DNA of 64,000 nt, taken from NCBI RefSeq assembly GCF_014672715.2, contig NZ_CP058566.2:992001-1056000 (forward strand), given 5' to 3'. The translations under genes and the position numbers were made by a program. Position 1 is the first letter of the stretch. Each line of letters begins with the position of its first letter. Source of the DNA: Dehalogenimonas etheniformans. Its GTDB lineage: Bacteria > Chloroflexota > Dehalococcoidia > Dehalococcoidales > Dehalococcoidaceae. The notes under the pieces are model-generated. The model made no database searches. It was not told the DNA's origin and worked only from the letters and a program-made list of their open reading frames with translations. This document shows positions 42,364 through 51,444 of this stretch, in pieces.

Positions 42364-43443
42364 ATGGCTGAGACCTTTATCACCGACGCCTTGCCGCCGA
42401 AGCGCTGGTTTTGTGTTGCCTTGCAGCCTGATGGCACTGCCTCGATGAGCAACTCCGATTTTTCACAGAATTTTCAGGACATGCTCAAGAATGCGGTGAT
42501 TGCCTGGGTCGATTTCCGTACTGACGAATTCGAAAAAGATTTCCTGAAATCCACCGAGTTCGGTTTCAGTAAAACGCTCCTCAATGCCCTGACACAAAGC
42601 CCCAGGGATATGTACGAAGATTTCAATACCGAAATGGGTGTGAAACTCCCCTCCATTCAGATTCGTCTTGACCAGGAACCTTCGGTAAGGGCACACACCA
42701 CGCTGTTACTCATGAAAAAAAGGCTTATCCTCACCGTTCATCCCATCGAAGTTGACCGCAGGTATGCCCGCCTCCGCCGTTATTCCGACACGGTACTCAA
42801 GAAATTACCCAAGGGTAAAAGCGATCAGGACCTTTTGACATTCCTTATGATGCGCCTGATAGAAACCAACAACGACCGTAATTTTGAACACCTTCGCCAG
42901 ATCGAAGCCCACGGCGATGAACTTAACAGAAGCCTGATGGATCCTACGACCTCGAGAAACCTCCTGGGTCCGCAGATCTACCGGATGAAACACGCTCTCA
43001 TCAGTTATCTTGATGCACTGTGGGAGAGCGTGGACGTGATCAAAGACCTCCGGTACGGAGACGCCGATCTCATTACCGACGACCAGCAGATTCTTGAACG
43101 GGTAGGACTACTTGCAGACGACGTAAACCGCCAGATCGGCCTTTCAGAGCACCTCTCGGAGGTATTAGCTTCCGGTCTCGAGGTGCTGCAGTCTATTTAC
43201 AATAACCAACTTCAAGTAGTGAACAACCGTTTGGCGCTGGCTGTTACATATTTCACCGTATTCGGTACCGCTTTGCTCGTTCCAAATACCATTGCCACAG
43301 TACTGGGTAATTCGGCTTTTGATATGGGTTCCGGCGATATCTGGTGGTTCTTATTGTTGCTGATATTGACTACAGTTGCCGCAACAATGTTTACCTTTTG
43401 GTGGGTCAAAAAAATGGGCATGCTGCCCAAGAAATTAGACTGA
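42364..43443 (+). CDS. CorA-like divalent cation transporter without the GMN motif
   Basis: This 359-residue protein has the CorA architecture: a long cytoplasmic alpha/beta domain (residues 1-~290, including a long coiled-coil around KLLLLMRLIETNNDR-like helices), then two C-terminal membrane helices (about 297-320 and 330-350) and a basic end. The canonical GMN loop after the first helix is absent; the corresponding stretch reads TVLGNSAFDMG. Transport selectivity for Mg, Co or Zn is therefore unclear. A GGAGG site precedes the ATG at 42364. It lies divergently from glnA and just before mgsD. Confidence 0.82.
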   Translation: MAETFITDALPPKRWFCVALQPDGTASMSNSDFSQNFQDMLKNAVIAWVDFRTDEFEKDFLKSTEFGFSKTLLNALTQSPRDMYEDFNTEMGVKLPSIQIRLDQEPSVRAHTTLLLMKKRLILTVHPIEVDRRYARLRRYSDTVLKKLPKGKSDQDLLTFLMMRLIETNNDRNFEHLRQIEAHGDELNRSLMDPTTSRNLLGPQIYRMKHALISYLDALWESVDVIKDLRYGDADLITDDQQILERVGLLADDVNRQIGLSEHLSEVLASGLEVLQSIYNNQLQVVNNRLALAVTYFTVFGTALLVPNTIATVLGNSAFDMGSGDIWWFLLLLILTTVAATMFTFWWVKKMGMLPKKLD

Positions 43444-43536
43444 CCCAACCTATTCCTTTTTCGATCAATATTTTCAAAATAATCTGAGATTTCAGATCGC
43501 GCCACAACGTATTTCGATAGGCATTATAGCCTAACG

Positions 43537-43545
43537 TGGTATAAT
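43537..43545 (+). promoter_or_regulatory. Extended -10 promoter of mgsD
   Basis: TGG-TATAAT, with the hexamer at 43540-43545, is an extended -10 element without a clear -35. The leader to the ATG at 43654 is about 100 nt and contains a GGGAGG ribosome site. Confidence 0.55.
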
Positions 43546-43653
43546 AGGCCGCTTCAAGTATTTATCTTCTTCATTTCTAGCTTCAAGGTGGGGCGCCCGA
43601 TCCCGTAAGCGCCCTGGTTTGAACATATTACCACTTCGGAAAGGGAGGCAAAC

Positions 43654-45708
43654 ATGCGTTTAGAAAGAACTCGTCAAGCAGAGCACCTCGGCGCAGTTAC
43701 CGTTTTTGGCGTCAGGCGCGTGCTTGAGTTAGACTCAGGCCCCAAAAATCCCCAGCTCAACGAAGCCGCCGACGTTCAAAAGATCGAGCGGGAAGCCATC
43801 GACGAGATTGAGAAAAAATTAGCCATCGTCCTTCCGGTGAAAGACGAAGACCTCAAGGTTTTTGAAGCAGTCCTATCGGCCGTACCTCACGAATGTTTTA
43901 TTGTCGTGTTGTCCAACAGCCAGAGGGAAGGGATCGATACCTTCCGGGCTGAGAGAGATATCCTCTCCCGTTTTTGCCAGAGCACCAGGCGGCAGGCGAT
44001 GATCGTTCATCAGAAAGATCCGGTTGTTGCCAAGGCTTTGCTTGAGGCGGGGTATCCCGAAATTGTCGGCAATGACCGCCTGATCCGGAACGGCAAGAGT
44101 GAGGGGATGATCCTCGGCATCATGCTCGCCAAATTGTTGGCCAGAGAATATGTCGGTTTCATCGACACCGATAACTATATTCCCGGCGCCGCGTTAGAGT
44201 ACGTCAAGCACTACGCCGCCGCTTTCAGTCTGGCCAAAACTCCATTTTCGATGACGCGCATCCAGTGGCGGTACAAACCCAAAATCATGGGCGAACTATA
44301 TTTCAAGAAATGGGGCCGAGTCTCTGAAATCACCAATAAACATCTGAATAACCTTCTTTCGGCTATGGGTAAGTTCGAGACTGAAGTCATCAAAACAGGA
44401 AATGCCGGCGAGCATGCCATGAGCCTGGCTCTAGCGGAACGTTTAACCTACGGCACCGGATATGCCGTAGAAACGCAGGAGATCATCTCCATCCTGGAAC
44501 AATTCGCCGGCCTTTTACCCGTCAACGGTAAGGACGTCTCCGAGAAAGGCCTGGAGGTTTACCAAACCGAGACCGTTAACCCCCATCTTCACGCAGATAA
44601 GGGAGATGAGCACGTCGTGCTTGAGATGATGATGCCTAGTCTTTCTGTCATATACCATAGCCCGCTGTGTCAGGAAAAGACCAAGGAAACTATTTTGCGG
44701 GAATTGACCGAGGTTGGCTGCATCAAGCAGGGCGAAGAACCTCCTAAAGTCAGGCTGATGCCTCCGCCTCAGAAGCTGGATATGGCTAAATTTTCGGGCA
44801 GCCTGGCTGTAGAAATGCCCCGTTTCTTTGTGCCGGAAGGTTCACCACTGCCGATCACCCAATCAAGGATAATCGGACCTGCTCAAAAAGTGGTATTCAC
44901 CGATCTTGACGGCACTTTATTGCACCCTTCCACCTACTCATATGCACCTGCCCTGGGTTCGCTTAGAAGACTGCAGTCGTTGAATATCCCAATCGTCTTC
45001 TGTTCTTCTAAGACCAGGGCGGAGCAGGTTGAATTGAGACAGGAACTCGGTATTGGTGACCCGTTTATCGTCGAAAATGGTTCAGCGGTTTTCGTTCCCA
45101 GGGATTATTTTCATCTACCCTTCTCGTATGACCGGATCGCTGACGATTACCAAGGTATCGAATTGGGCATGGGTTACGAAGTGCTGAAGCTAAAGTTGGC
45201 CGCTATTCTAGGAGCCGTACGTTCGAAATTGCTGGACAATGCCTGGGCCGGGAGCCTTTCGGTCAGGGCGTTCGGCGACCTCTCGGTTGAAGATGTGGCT
45301 CGGGAAACCGGCCTCGGTCTCAAAGCCGCCGCTGCGGCTAGACAACGCGAGTACTCCGAGACCTTAAAAATCCATGGCAGCAGGCAGGCGATAGAATACC
45401 TTCTTAACGAGGTTAAAAAGGCCGGCTTGTCCTACGCCTTCGGTGGGCGTTTTTACACTATCACCGGCGGTAATGACAAGGGCAAGGCGGTCAAGGTGTT
45501 GATGGAACTGTATAAACTTAACCGCGGTCAGATTTATACCGTCGGCATCGGTGATTCCGAGAATGATGCCAAGATGTTGGCCGCCGTAGACCGGCCAATT
45601 TTGGTTCAGAATAGGGAACTGCGCTGGGCTAAAATCAAAGCCCCCTCGTTGAACTTCGCCAGAGGTGTAGGACCCGAAGGTTGGAATAATGCCCTGGCGG
45701 CGCTTTGA
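43654..45708 (+). CDS. mgsD: Bifunctional mannosyl-3-phosphoglycerate synthase/phosphatase
   Basis: This is a 684-residue two-domain enzyme. Residues 1 to ~390 are the GT55 synthase that joins GDP-mannose and 3-phosphoglycerate, with the sugar-nucleotide acidic motif GFIDTDNYIPGA and a conserved KGEMLGIMLA-like stretch (NGKSEGMILGIMLAKLL). Residues ~420-684 are the HAD phosphatase that removes the phosphate to give mannosylglycerate: VVFTDLDGTLLHPSTYSY, IVFCSSKTRAEQ and GIGDSENDAKML. The fused arrangement is the one first described from Dehalococcoides. The product is a compatible solute. A GGGAGG site precedes the ATG. A GH38 gene follows 64 nt later. Confidence 0.95.
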   Translation: MRLERTRQAEHLGAVTVFGVRRVLELDSGPKNPQLNEAADVQKIEREAIDEIEKKLAIVLPVKDEDLKVFEAVLSAVPHECFIVVLSNSQREGIDTFRAERDILSRFCQSTRRQAMIVHQKDPVVAKALLEAGYPEIVGNDRLIRNGKSEGMILGIMLAKLLAREYVGFIDTDNYIPGAALEYVKHYAAAFSLAKTPFSMTRIQWRYKPKIMGELYFKKWGRVSEITNKHLNNLLSAMGKFETEVIKTGNAGEHAMSLALAERLTYGTGYAVETQEIISILEQFAGLLPVNGKDVSEKGLEVYQTETVNPHLHADKGDEHVVLEMMMPSLSVIYHSPLCQEKTKETILRELTEVGCIKQGEEPPKVRLMPPPQKLDMAKFSGSLAVEMPRFFVPEGSPLPITQSRIIGPAQKVVFTDLDGTLLHPSTYSYAPALGSLRRLQSLNIPIVFCSSKTRAEQVELRQELGIGDPFIVENGSAVFVPRDYFHLPFSYDRIADDYQGIELGMGYEVLKLKLAAILGAVRSKLLDNAWAGSLSVRAFGDLSVEDVARETGLGLKAAAAARQREYSETLKIHGSRQAIEYLLNEVKKAGLSYAFGGRFYTITGGNDKGKAVKVLMELYKLNRGQIYTVGIGDSENDAKMLAAVDRPILVQNRELRWAKIKAPSLNFARGVGPEGWNNALAAL

Positions 45709-45772
45709 TCAATCCTCTCTTTTGTGATTCTTAGGCGATGGATTCCCTGTTCTGCAAATAGGAGGTCGGTAG

Positions 45773-48358
45773 TTGAAAACGGTCTATCTGGTCCCTCACA
45801 GTCACTATGACGCAGTATGGGCATTCGACAAGGAAGACTATTTTTTCATCAACATCGAGAAGATCCTAAAACCCGCTATCGAATTGATGTCTGATCCGGG
45901 TTATCGGTTTCTTATCGAACAGACCGCCTTGATCGAAGAAATAGAGCGCCGGAGCCCTAGCCTTTTCGAGGACATCAAGCGTTTCGTTCAAAACGGTCAG
46001 ATCGAGATCGCCAGCGGTGAGCACCTAATGCCGGACACCATGATGCCGCTTGGTGAAACCCTGGTGCGCCAGATTTTAACTGGAAAGAGTTATATCCGCG
46101 ACAAATTCGGCGTGAAAGCGCCGGTAGCCTGGGGCGCGGATAGTTTCGGATACAACGCCCAGATGCCTCAAATCTATGTGAAATCCGGCTACCGATACTT
46201 CGCATTCCGAAGGGGGGCGGATAAAGCCTCTCCCTCCGAGTTCTGGTGGCAGGGATTGGATGGCAGCCGCATCCTGGCTCATTGGATGCCGCTAGGATAT
46301 CGCGCCGGTCTGTATCTGGACAAGCTCGATGAGAGCTACGATAAACTGAAAACTGCGGCGGCTACCCAGAACATCCTGATGCCGGCCGGCAGCGGGTCGG
46401 TCCCCCCGCAACCCGAAACAATGCATGCCGTCCGGACCTGGAACCGTCTTCACAAAGATGCGCGTATCATCGTTTCCAAATCCGAAGAATTTTTTAAGGC
46501 GCTTGAACAGTCGAGCGACCAACTGGAAACACGTTCGGGAGAACTATATTCCGGGCGTTATTCCATGGTCTTCCCCAACTGCTCCTCAAGCCGAATATGG
46601 CTAAAACAAAATTTGAGGCGTTACGAACACTTCATCCTTTCCTGTGAAAAATGGTTGACCATGGGTTGGCTCATGGGAATGTCTTATCCTGCTGACGAGT
46701 TTTATGACAATTGGCAAAAGGTACTTCTCGGCGCCTTCCATGATGTGGTCCCTGGAACCGGCATGGATGAGGGTTATGAAGAAGTGCGGCATAATTTCGA
46801 GTATCTACAGAGTCACCTTACGCAGATCATGTCTAATTTCGTAGATTTGATCCAGGAAAACCTGGACTCCTCCGACAATATCATCGTGCTCAATCCCCTT
46901 TCATGGGAAGTTAAAAATTGGGTGGAGGTTGAGCTGGGTTTTGATCCAGGAAAAATCAAACGGTTTGGGGGGTTGGAGAGCAACGGTCAGGAAATTGCCA
47001 TCGAAATTCTTGAATCAACCCGGTACTCCGATGATTCTTTTCACACGGTTAAGATTGGTTTCGTTGGCACGGTCCCGGCTTTTGGGTTCCGAACTTATAA
47101 ACTGCTCCATTCGTATGTTCCCTACCGCCCTTCTGTTGATGGCCGCCGGATCAAGACTACAAGCAACAGTGTTCAGAACAGATTCTTCCGCGTCGAGGTC
47201 GATCCCGGCAGCGGACTGCTGGACGTGTTTCTCGACGGTAAGCATCTTCTTAAAGGGAATGAACTCACCATCGAGGAAGAAACCGGAGATCTCTATTATC
47301 ACCGCCAAAACTTCACCGGAGAGTATCGTGCGGAGAGCGAGACCGGTTTGACGTTTGGCAAGTTTCGGTTGAAACACTTTGAGATCGTTAAGACCCCACT
47401 TCGCCGGATAATCAAACTTGAAAGTGACTATTATTCCCTCATATGGCCGTACCGCATGCAGGAAAAACTTCGCACCGTGATGTGGCGCCACAGTTTCCTT
47501 TCGGTGTCAAAGACAATCACTGTGTACCATGATATCCCCAGGATCGATTGTGTCACCCGGGTCGACAACCGCCATCCGCAAATCAGACTGAGACTTAAAT
47601 TTGCGACCGATATTCATTCGCCCGAATATACAACTGAGATTCAATTCGGCGCGTTGAACCGCGCGGTTGATCAGGCTACAGCTCCCGTTGAAGGGGAATG
47701 GGCTGAAAAACCCTGCGGCGTTTTTCCTGCTTTGAACTGGATAGATTATTCCGATGAACAACGTGGAATCACCCTTGTAAACAAGGGACTGCCCGCCCAC
47801 CAGGTTCAGGGAGGGACAATTTTTTTAACACTGCTGAGAAGTATTATGATGCTGTCGGCCGATGGGGTCACCGGTCCCGCCGTCCCCACTCCCGATGCCC
47901 AGGAATTTAAAAAATACACCTTCGAATATTCGTTATATCCTCACACGGGCAGTTGGAAAGAGGCTGAATCCTATCTCCAGGGATATGAGGTTAACAGCGG
48001 ACTTCAGGCCTATCAGATCTCGCCGTCTCGAAGCCGCCGGAAGCTGTTCCCTCAATCCTTTTCTTTTATTGAGGTTAGCGCTTCCAATGTCATTCTTGCT
48101 TCTTGCAAACGTTCAGAGGACGGTAAAGGAATTATTATCAGGCTCTACGAAGCTAAAGGCGAACACACGACAGCCGAGATTCAGTTCTTCAAACCTGCTT
48201 CAAGCAACAATGCTTCAACCGACAGGCTTCGTCACCCGACGTCTGCGAAACTGGTAAATCTGTTAGAGGAAGCGGAGAGTGATATCACTCTGAATTCCGG
48301 GGTAATGAACCTCGTGTTTAAACCTTTTGAGATTATTAGCGTCAAGGTTTCTTTCTAG
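45773..48358 (+). CDS. Glycoside hydrolase family 38 alpha-mannosidase-like protein
   Basis: This 861-residue protein has the GH38 three-domain order. The N-terminal catalytic domain has HSHYDAVWAF (zinc-binding HxHxD) and the nucleophile Asp in WGADSFGYNAQMPQI. The middle helical domain has LLGAFHDVVPGTGMDE, and the C-terminal beta-sandwich domain follows. Start is a TTG at 45773 with AGGAGG 10 nt upstream. Next to mgsD, the likeliest substrate is mannosylglycerate or a mannose oligosaccharide; E. coli MngB, a GH38 enzyme, hydrolyses mannosylglycerate. It has no signal peptide, so it acts inside the cell. Confidence 0.88.
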   Translation: MKTVYLVPHSHYDAVWAFDKEDYFFINIEKILKPAIELMSDPGYRFLIEQTALIEEIERRSPSLFEDIKRFVQNGQIEIASGEHLMPDTMMPLGETLVRQILTGKSYIRDKFGVKAPVAWGADSFGYNAQMPQIYVKSGYRYFAFRRGADKASPSEFWWQGLDGSRILAHWMPLGYRAGLYLDKLDESYDKLKTAAATQNILMPAGSGSVPPQPETMHAVRTWNRLHKDARIIVSKSEEFFKALEQSSDQLETRSGELYSGRYSMVFPNCSSSRIWLKQNLRRYEHFILSCEKWLTMGWLMGMSYPADEFYDNWQKVLLGAFHDVVPGTGMDEGYEEVRHNFEYLQSHLTQIMSNFVDLIQENLDSSDNIIVLNPLSWEVKNWVEVELGFDPGKIKRFGGLESNGQEIAIEILESTRYSDDSFHTVKIGFVGTVPAFGFRTYKLLHSYVPYRPSVDGRRIKTTSNSVQNRFFRVEVDPGSGLLDVFLDGKHLLKGNELTIEEETGDLYYHRQNFTGEYRAESETGLTFGKFRLKHFEIVKTPLRRIIKLESDYYSLIWPYRMQEKLRTVMWRHSFLSVSKTITVYHDIPRIDCVTRVDNRHPQIRLRLKFATDIHSPEYTTEIQFGALNRAVDQATAPVEGEWAEKPCGVFPALNWIDYSDEQRGITLVNKGLPAHQVQGGTIFLTLLRSIMMLSADGVTGPAVPTPDAQEFKKYTFEYSLYPHTGSWKEAESYLQGYEVNSGLQAYQISPSRSRRKLFPQSFSFIEVSASNVILASCKRSEDGKGIIIRLYEAKGEHTTAEIQFFKPASSNNASTDRLRHPTSAKLVNLLEEAESDITLNSGVMNLVFKPFEIISVKVSF

Positions 48359-48416
48359 CAACTCTGGTTTTAAGTCGGCGTTCTCTCAGACGGGATGATT
48401 TTTACATTCATGTGAT

Positions 48417-49245
48417 TCAGCTCCGCCCCGTAATTGCCTGAAGATGGTTGATCATCGCCACCAGGATGACGCCACCCAACACGTTGCCGATTAGTCCGGA
48501 GCCATATAATCCGAAAAATATGATGACACTGAAATCGCATTTATCATTGTGGCGTATAAGGCATCCGCGGACCCTGCAATAATGTGAGGAAATCCGCCGA
48601 GACTCACCAGGTAGGTCATGATGAATATGATACCTACTTTGGCCTGCTCAGCTCCCGGCAGCATCCAGACCATCAGAGCGATGATCCACCCGGCGAAGAT
48701 TCCTTTAAGGACCATCGTCCAGAAATCCGGCAATAGCGCTGCCTGAGCGGTGTTAGCAAGTGATGTTTTAACCTCCGGATCCATTACTCCAGTATGCGCG
48801 ATGACCAGAGTGAAATAAGTACCCCCGCTAGATTGGCGGCCAATACGATTCCCCACAATCTCGCAACAAGCACGAGTGTTTCATTGCTCCATTTATGCAA
48901 AAGGGGAAGTACTGCGGTTAGTGTATTTTCGGTGAATAATTGTTGCCTGCCGAGAATCACGATAAGAAAACCCAGAAAATAACCGGCGCTGGTGATAAGA
49001 GGCTTCCACGCGGCGCTTGACGGTAAGAATGCGTCGATGAGCGCGACGCCCAGGAAGGAAAAACCCATCGACAGCCCCGCCGCCAGTCCAGACCACATTA
49101 GCGCCGCGGGGTGCCGGCAGATTTCGTCTTCGCCTTCCTGCCTCACCGCCTCGTGCACGACTACCGCGCCAATAGCCGTTCTCCTGGCGATTTCTTTCGC
49201 CTCGGATTGTCTCAACCCAAGTTCATCGGAAGGATTATTGCTCAT
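48417..49245 (-). pseudogene. Formate/nitrite transporter (FNT/FocA) family, two frameshifts
   Basis: Three consecutive frames on the minus strand together spell one FNT-family channel. The first (49245 to ~48820) gives AARTAIGAV-like N-terminus and helices up to RLWGIVLAANLAG. The second (~48820 to ~48535) gives TYFTLVIAHTGV, FWTMVLKGIFAGWIIALMVWM and GFPHIIAGSADALYA. The third (to 48417) gives IFFGLYGSGLIGNVLGGVILVAMINHL. Each shift would be repaired by adding one base, the first in the G5 run at 48822-48826. It is therefore broken, or the sequence has two errors. Intact members pass formate, nitrite or hydrosulfide across the membrane. Confidence 0.85.
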
Positions 49246-49328
49246 GTTGGAAGTTCTATTCTTGATACTGAGTATATCAGCAGGAACGTCATTCTCGTAA
49301 GAACACATTGGTCAGCGCTAGAAGAAAA

Positions 49329-49359
49329 GAAATCACGCTTCGAACCGGAGCGTGATTTC
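49329..49359 (-). terminator. Terminator of the amtB-glnK cluster
   Basis: On the minus strand GAAATCACGCT pairs with AGCGTGATTTC (11 bp, 9-nt loop) and is followed by TTTTCTTC. It lies 40 nt after the glnK1 stop. It also has a T-rich flank on the plus strand. Confidence 0.8.
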
Positions 49360-49398
49360 TTGAGTTTTATTAATGGAGATCGAATTTCGAAAAGGGGA

Positions 49399-49737
<339 letters not shown>

Positions 49738-50967
49738 TTACCTTATGCCTCCGAAAGCGCGTTCCCCGTGCTGTGACAGGTCCAAACCGACCGCCTCTTC
49801 CATTTCCTTTACCCTCAAGCCGAATATGGCGTCGATAACTTTGGCAATTACCCAGGTACCCCCGAAGGCAAAAGCGCCTACGCTCAACACTCCTAGAGCC
49901 TGTTTACCCAGCAGAGTCAAACCCCCGCCGAAGATCAATCCGTTAGCCCCGGCCGGATTCACGGCTGCTGAGGCGAACAGTCCCACCGCCAGTACTCCTA
50001 GTATGCCCCCCACTCCATGAACCGCCATGACGTCAAGGGAATCATCCACCCCCATCTTTATCTTTGCGATCATAGCATAGTAACAAACCACAGCGGCGAC
50101 TATGCCAACCATAACTCCATAGATGGGCGGTATGAAACCCGCTCCCGGTGTCACCGCAGCCAGTCCGGCCACCGCCCCGGTGGCAATTCCCAGCAATGTA
50201 GGGCGCCGCTGGTTCCAGGCCAGCAGCATCCAGGTGGTGGCCGCCGCTGCTCCCGCCGAATTGGTTGCCACCAACGCGGAGGCTGCCAAGGAGTTGGAAC
50301 CGAGCGCCGAGCCGGCGTTGAAACCGAACCAGCCGAACCAGAGCAAGCCGGCCCCGAGCATCACCAGCGGTATGGAAGAAGGCTCCATCGGCTCATGCCG
50401 GAAACCTCGTCGGGCGCCCAAAACGATTACCAGAGCCAGCGCCGAAAGCCCGGCGTTAACGTGAACCACGATGCCTCCGGCAAAATCCAGCACCCCGAGT
50501 TTAGCCATCCATCCACCCGCACCCCACACCCAGTGGGCTACCGGGGCGAAGATTAAAGTCAACCAGGCGACGGCGAAAATCATGAGGGCGGAAAATTTAA
50601 TGCGTTCAACTACGGCTCCGGTGATAAGAGCCACGGTGATTATGGCGAACATTCCCTGGAACATCATAAACGCCAGGTGTGGAACCGTCGTCGCGTAGGT
50701 CGAGGAAGGTTCCCCACCGACATTGTTCAGGAATATGTATTTTAGGCTTCCGATAATACCGCCCGAGTCAGGCCCGAAAGAGAGGGAGTAGGCATAGAAT
50801 ACCCACAGCAAGCCCACGACTCCGAGCATGGCGAAGTTCATCATCAGGGTCGAAATTACACTTTTCTTTCTGACCATCCCGCCATAGAAGAGAGCCACCC
50901 CGGGCGTCATCAGCATCACCATGGCAGTTGAGATCAATATCCAGGCCGTGTCGCCGGCGTTGACCAT
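49738..50967 (-). CDS. amtB: Ammonium transporter, copy 1
   Basis: This 409-residue channel of the Amt/Rh family has about eleven membrane helices. Signatures are DTAWILISTAMVMLMTPGVALFYGGMVRKK, the twin-His pore region (FAPVAHWVWGAGGWMAKLGVLDFAGGIVVHVNAG), and the C-terminal regulatory stretch EEAVGLDLSQHGERAFGGI. GGAGG lies 9 nt before the ATG at 50967; the longer frame to 51033 is not needed. A 5-6-5 GlnR-like repeat sits at 51014-51029. Directly upstream of glnK1, its regulatory partner. Confidence 0.96.
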   Translation of the reverse strand: MVNAGDTAWILISTAMVMLMTPGVALFYGGMVRKKSVISTLMMNFAMLGVVGLLWVFYAYSLSFGPDSGGIIGSLKYIFLNNVGGEPSSTYATTVPHLAFMMFQGMFAIITVALITGAVVERIKFSALMIFAVAWLTLIFAPVAHWVWGAGGWMAKLGVLDFAGGIVVHVNAGLSALALVIVLGARRGFRHEPMEPSSIPLVMLGAGLLWFGWFGFNAGSALGSNSLAASALVATNSAGAAAATTWMLLAWNQRRPTLLGIATGAVAGLAAVTPGAGFIPPIYGVMVGIVAAVVCYYAMIAKIKMGVDDSLDVMAVHGVGGILGVLAVGLFASAAVNPAGANGLIFGGGLTLLGKQALGVLSVGAFAFGGTWVIAKVIDAIFGLRVKEMEEAVGLDLSQHGERAFGGIR

Positions 50968-50997
50968 GAACGACACCTCCCCAACAATTCCGGATAG

Positions 50998-51003
50998 ATT
51001 GTA
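50998..51003 (-). promoter_or_regulatory. -10 element of amtB1
   Basis: TACAAT on the minus strand sits 31 bp before the amtB1 start and 10 bp after the GAAAC half-site. There is no -35 match, which fits an activator-dependent promoter. Confidence 0.45.
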
Positions 51004-51013
51004 GCTTAGGTGT

Positions 51014-51029
51014 GTTTCCAAAAGATTAC
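51014..51029 (-). promoter_or_regulatory. GlnR-box-like repeat upstream of amtB1
   Basis: The minus strand reads GTAAT-n6-GAAAC (51029-51025 and 51018-51014), matching the a-b half of the actinobacterial GlnR consensus gTnAc-n6-GaAAc. It lies about 47-62 bp before the amtB1 start and just upstream of its -10. Confidence 0.5.
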
Positions 51030-51105
51030 GCATAGTGTCAGGAAAATGCGGAGACTCCTTACGGAACCTCCCATTTCACTTTCGGTGTCTCTATGCCGTT
51101 TTTTT

Positions 51106-51444
51106 TTAAACAACCGCCTCGTCTGTCTCAGCGGTCCTTATGCAGTAGGCGGCTTCTACCGGCAGAACAAAGATTTTACCGTCGCCTATTCTGCCTGTTT
51201 TGGCCGCTTTCATGATGACCTCGACCCCGGCGTTGCAGTCATCGTCGTGGCATATGATTTCGATTTTGAGTTTGGGGAGGAAGTCTACCCGGTATTCGCC
51301 GACCCTCCACTGCAGTGGTATTCCTTTCTGCTGGCCCCGCCCAGAGACTTTTGTCACCGTCATTCCAATGAGTCCTATCTCCTCCAAGGCTTTCTTGACC
51401 GCATCCAGGCGTTCTTCGCGGATGATGGCTTCAATCTTTTTCAT
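51106..51444 (-). CDS. glnK: Nitrogen regulatory protein PII (GlnK-like), copy 2
   Basis: This second 112-residue PII protein differs from copy 1 at scattered positions (for example EEIGLIGMTVTKV, GIPLQWR, DDCNAGVEV) but keeps Tyr51 and Trp46 in the T loop, the B loop [14 protein letters not shown] and the C loop. It follows amtB2 with no gap and so pairs with that transporter. Two separate PII proteins may allow the two channels to be gated differently. Confidence 0.96.
   Translation of the reverse strand: MKKIEAIIREERLDAVKKALEEIGLIGMTVTKVSGRGQQKGIPLQWRVGEYRVDFLPKLKIEIICHDDDCNAGVEVIMKAAKTGRIGDGKIFVLPVEAAYCIRTAETDEAVV

Noticed and set aside
48417-49245. Programmed frameshifting in the FNT gene
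   Set aside because: Two separate shifts with no slippery heptamer and stimulatory hairpin make decay or sequencing error more likely.
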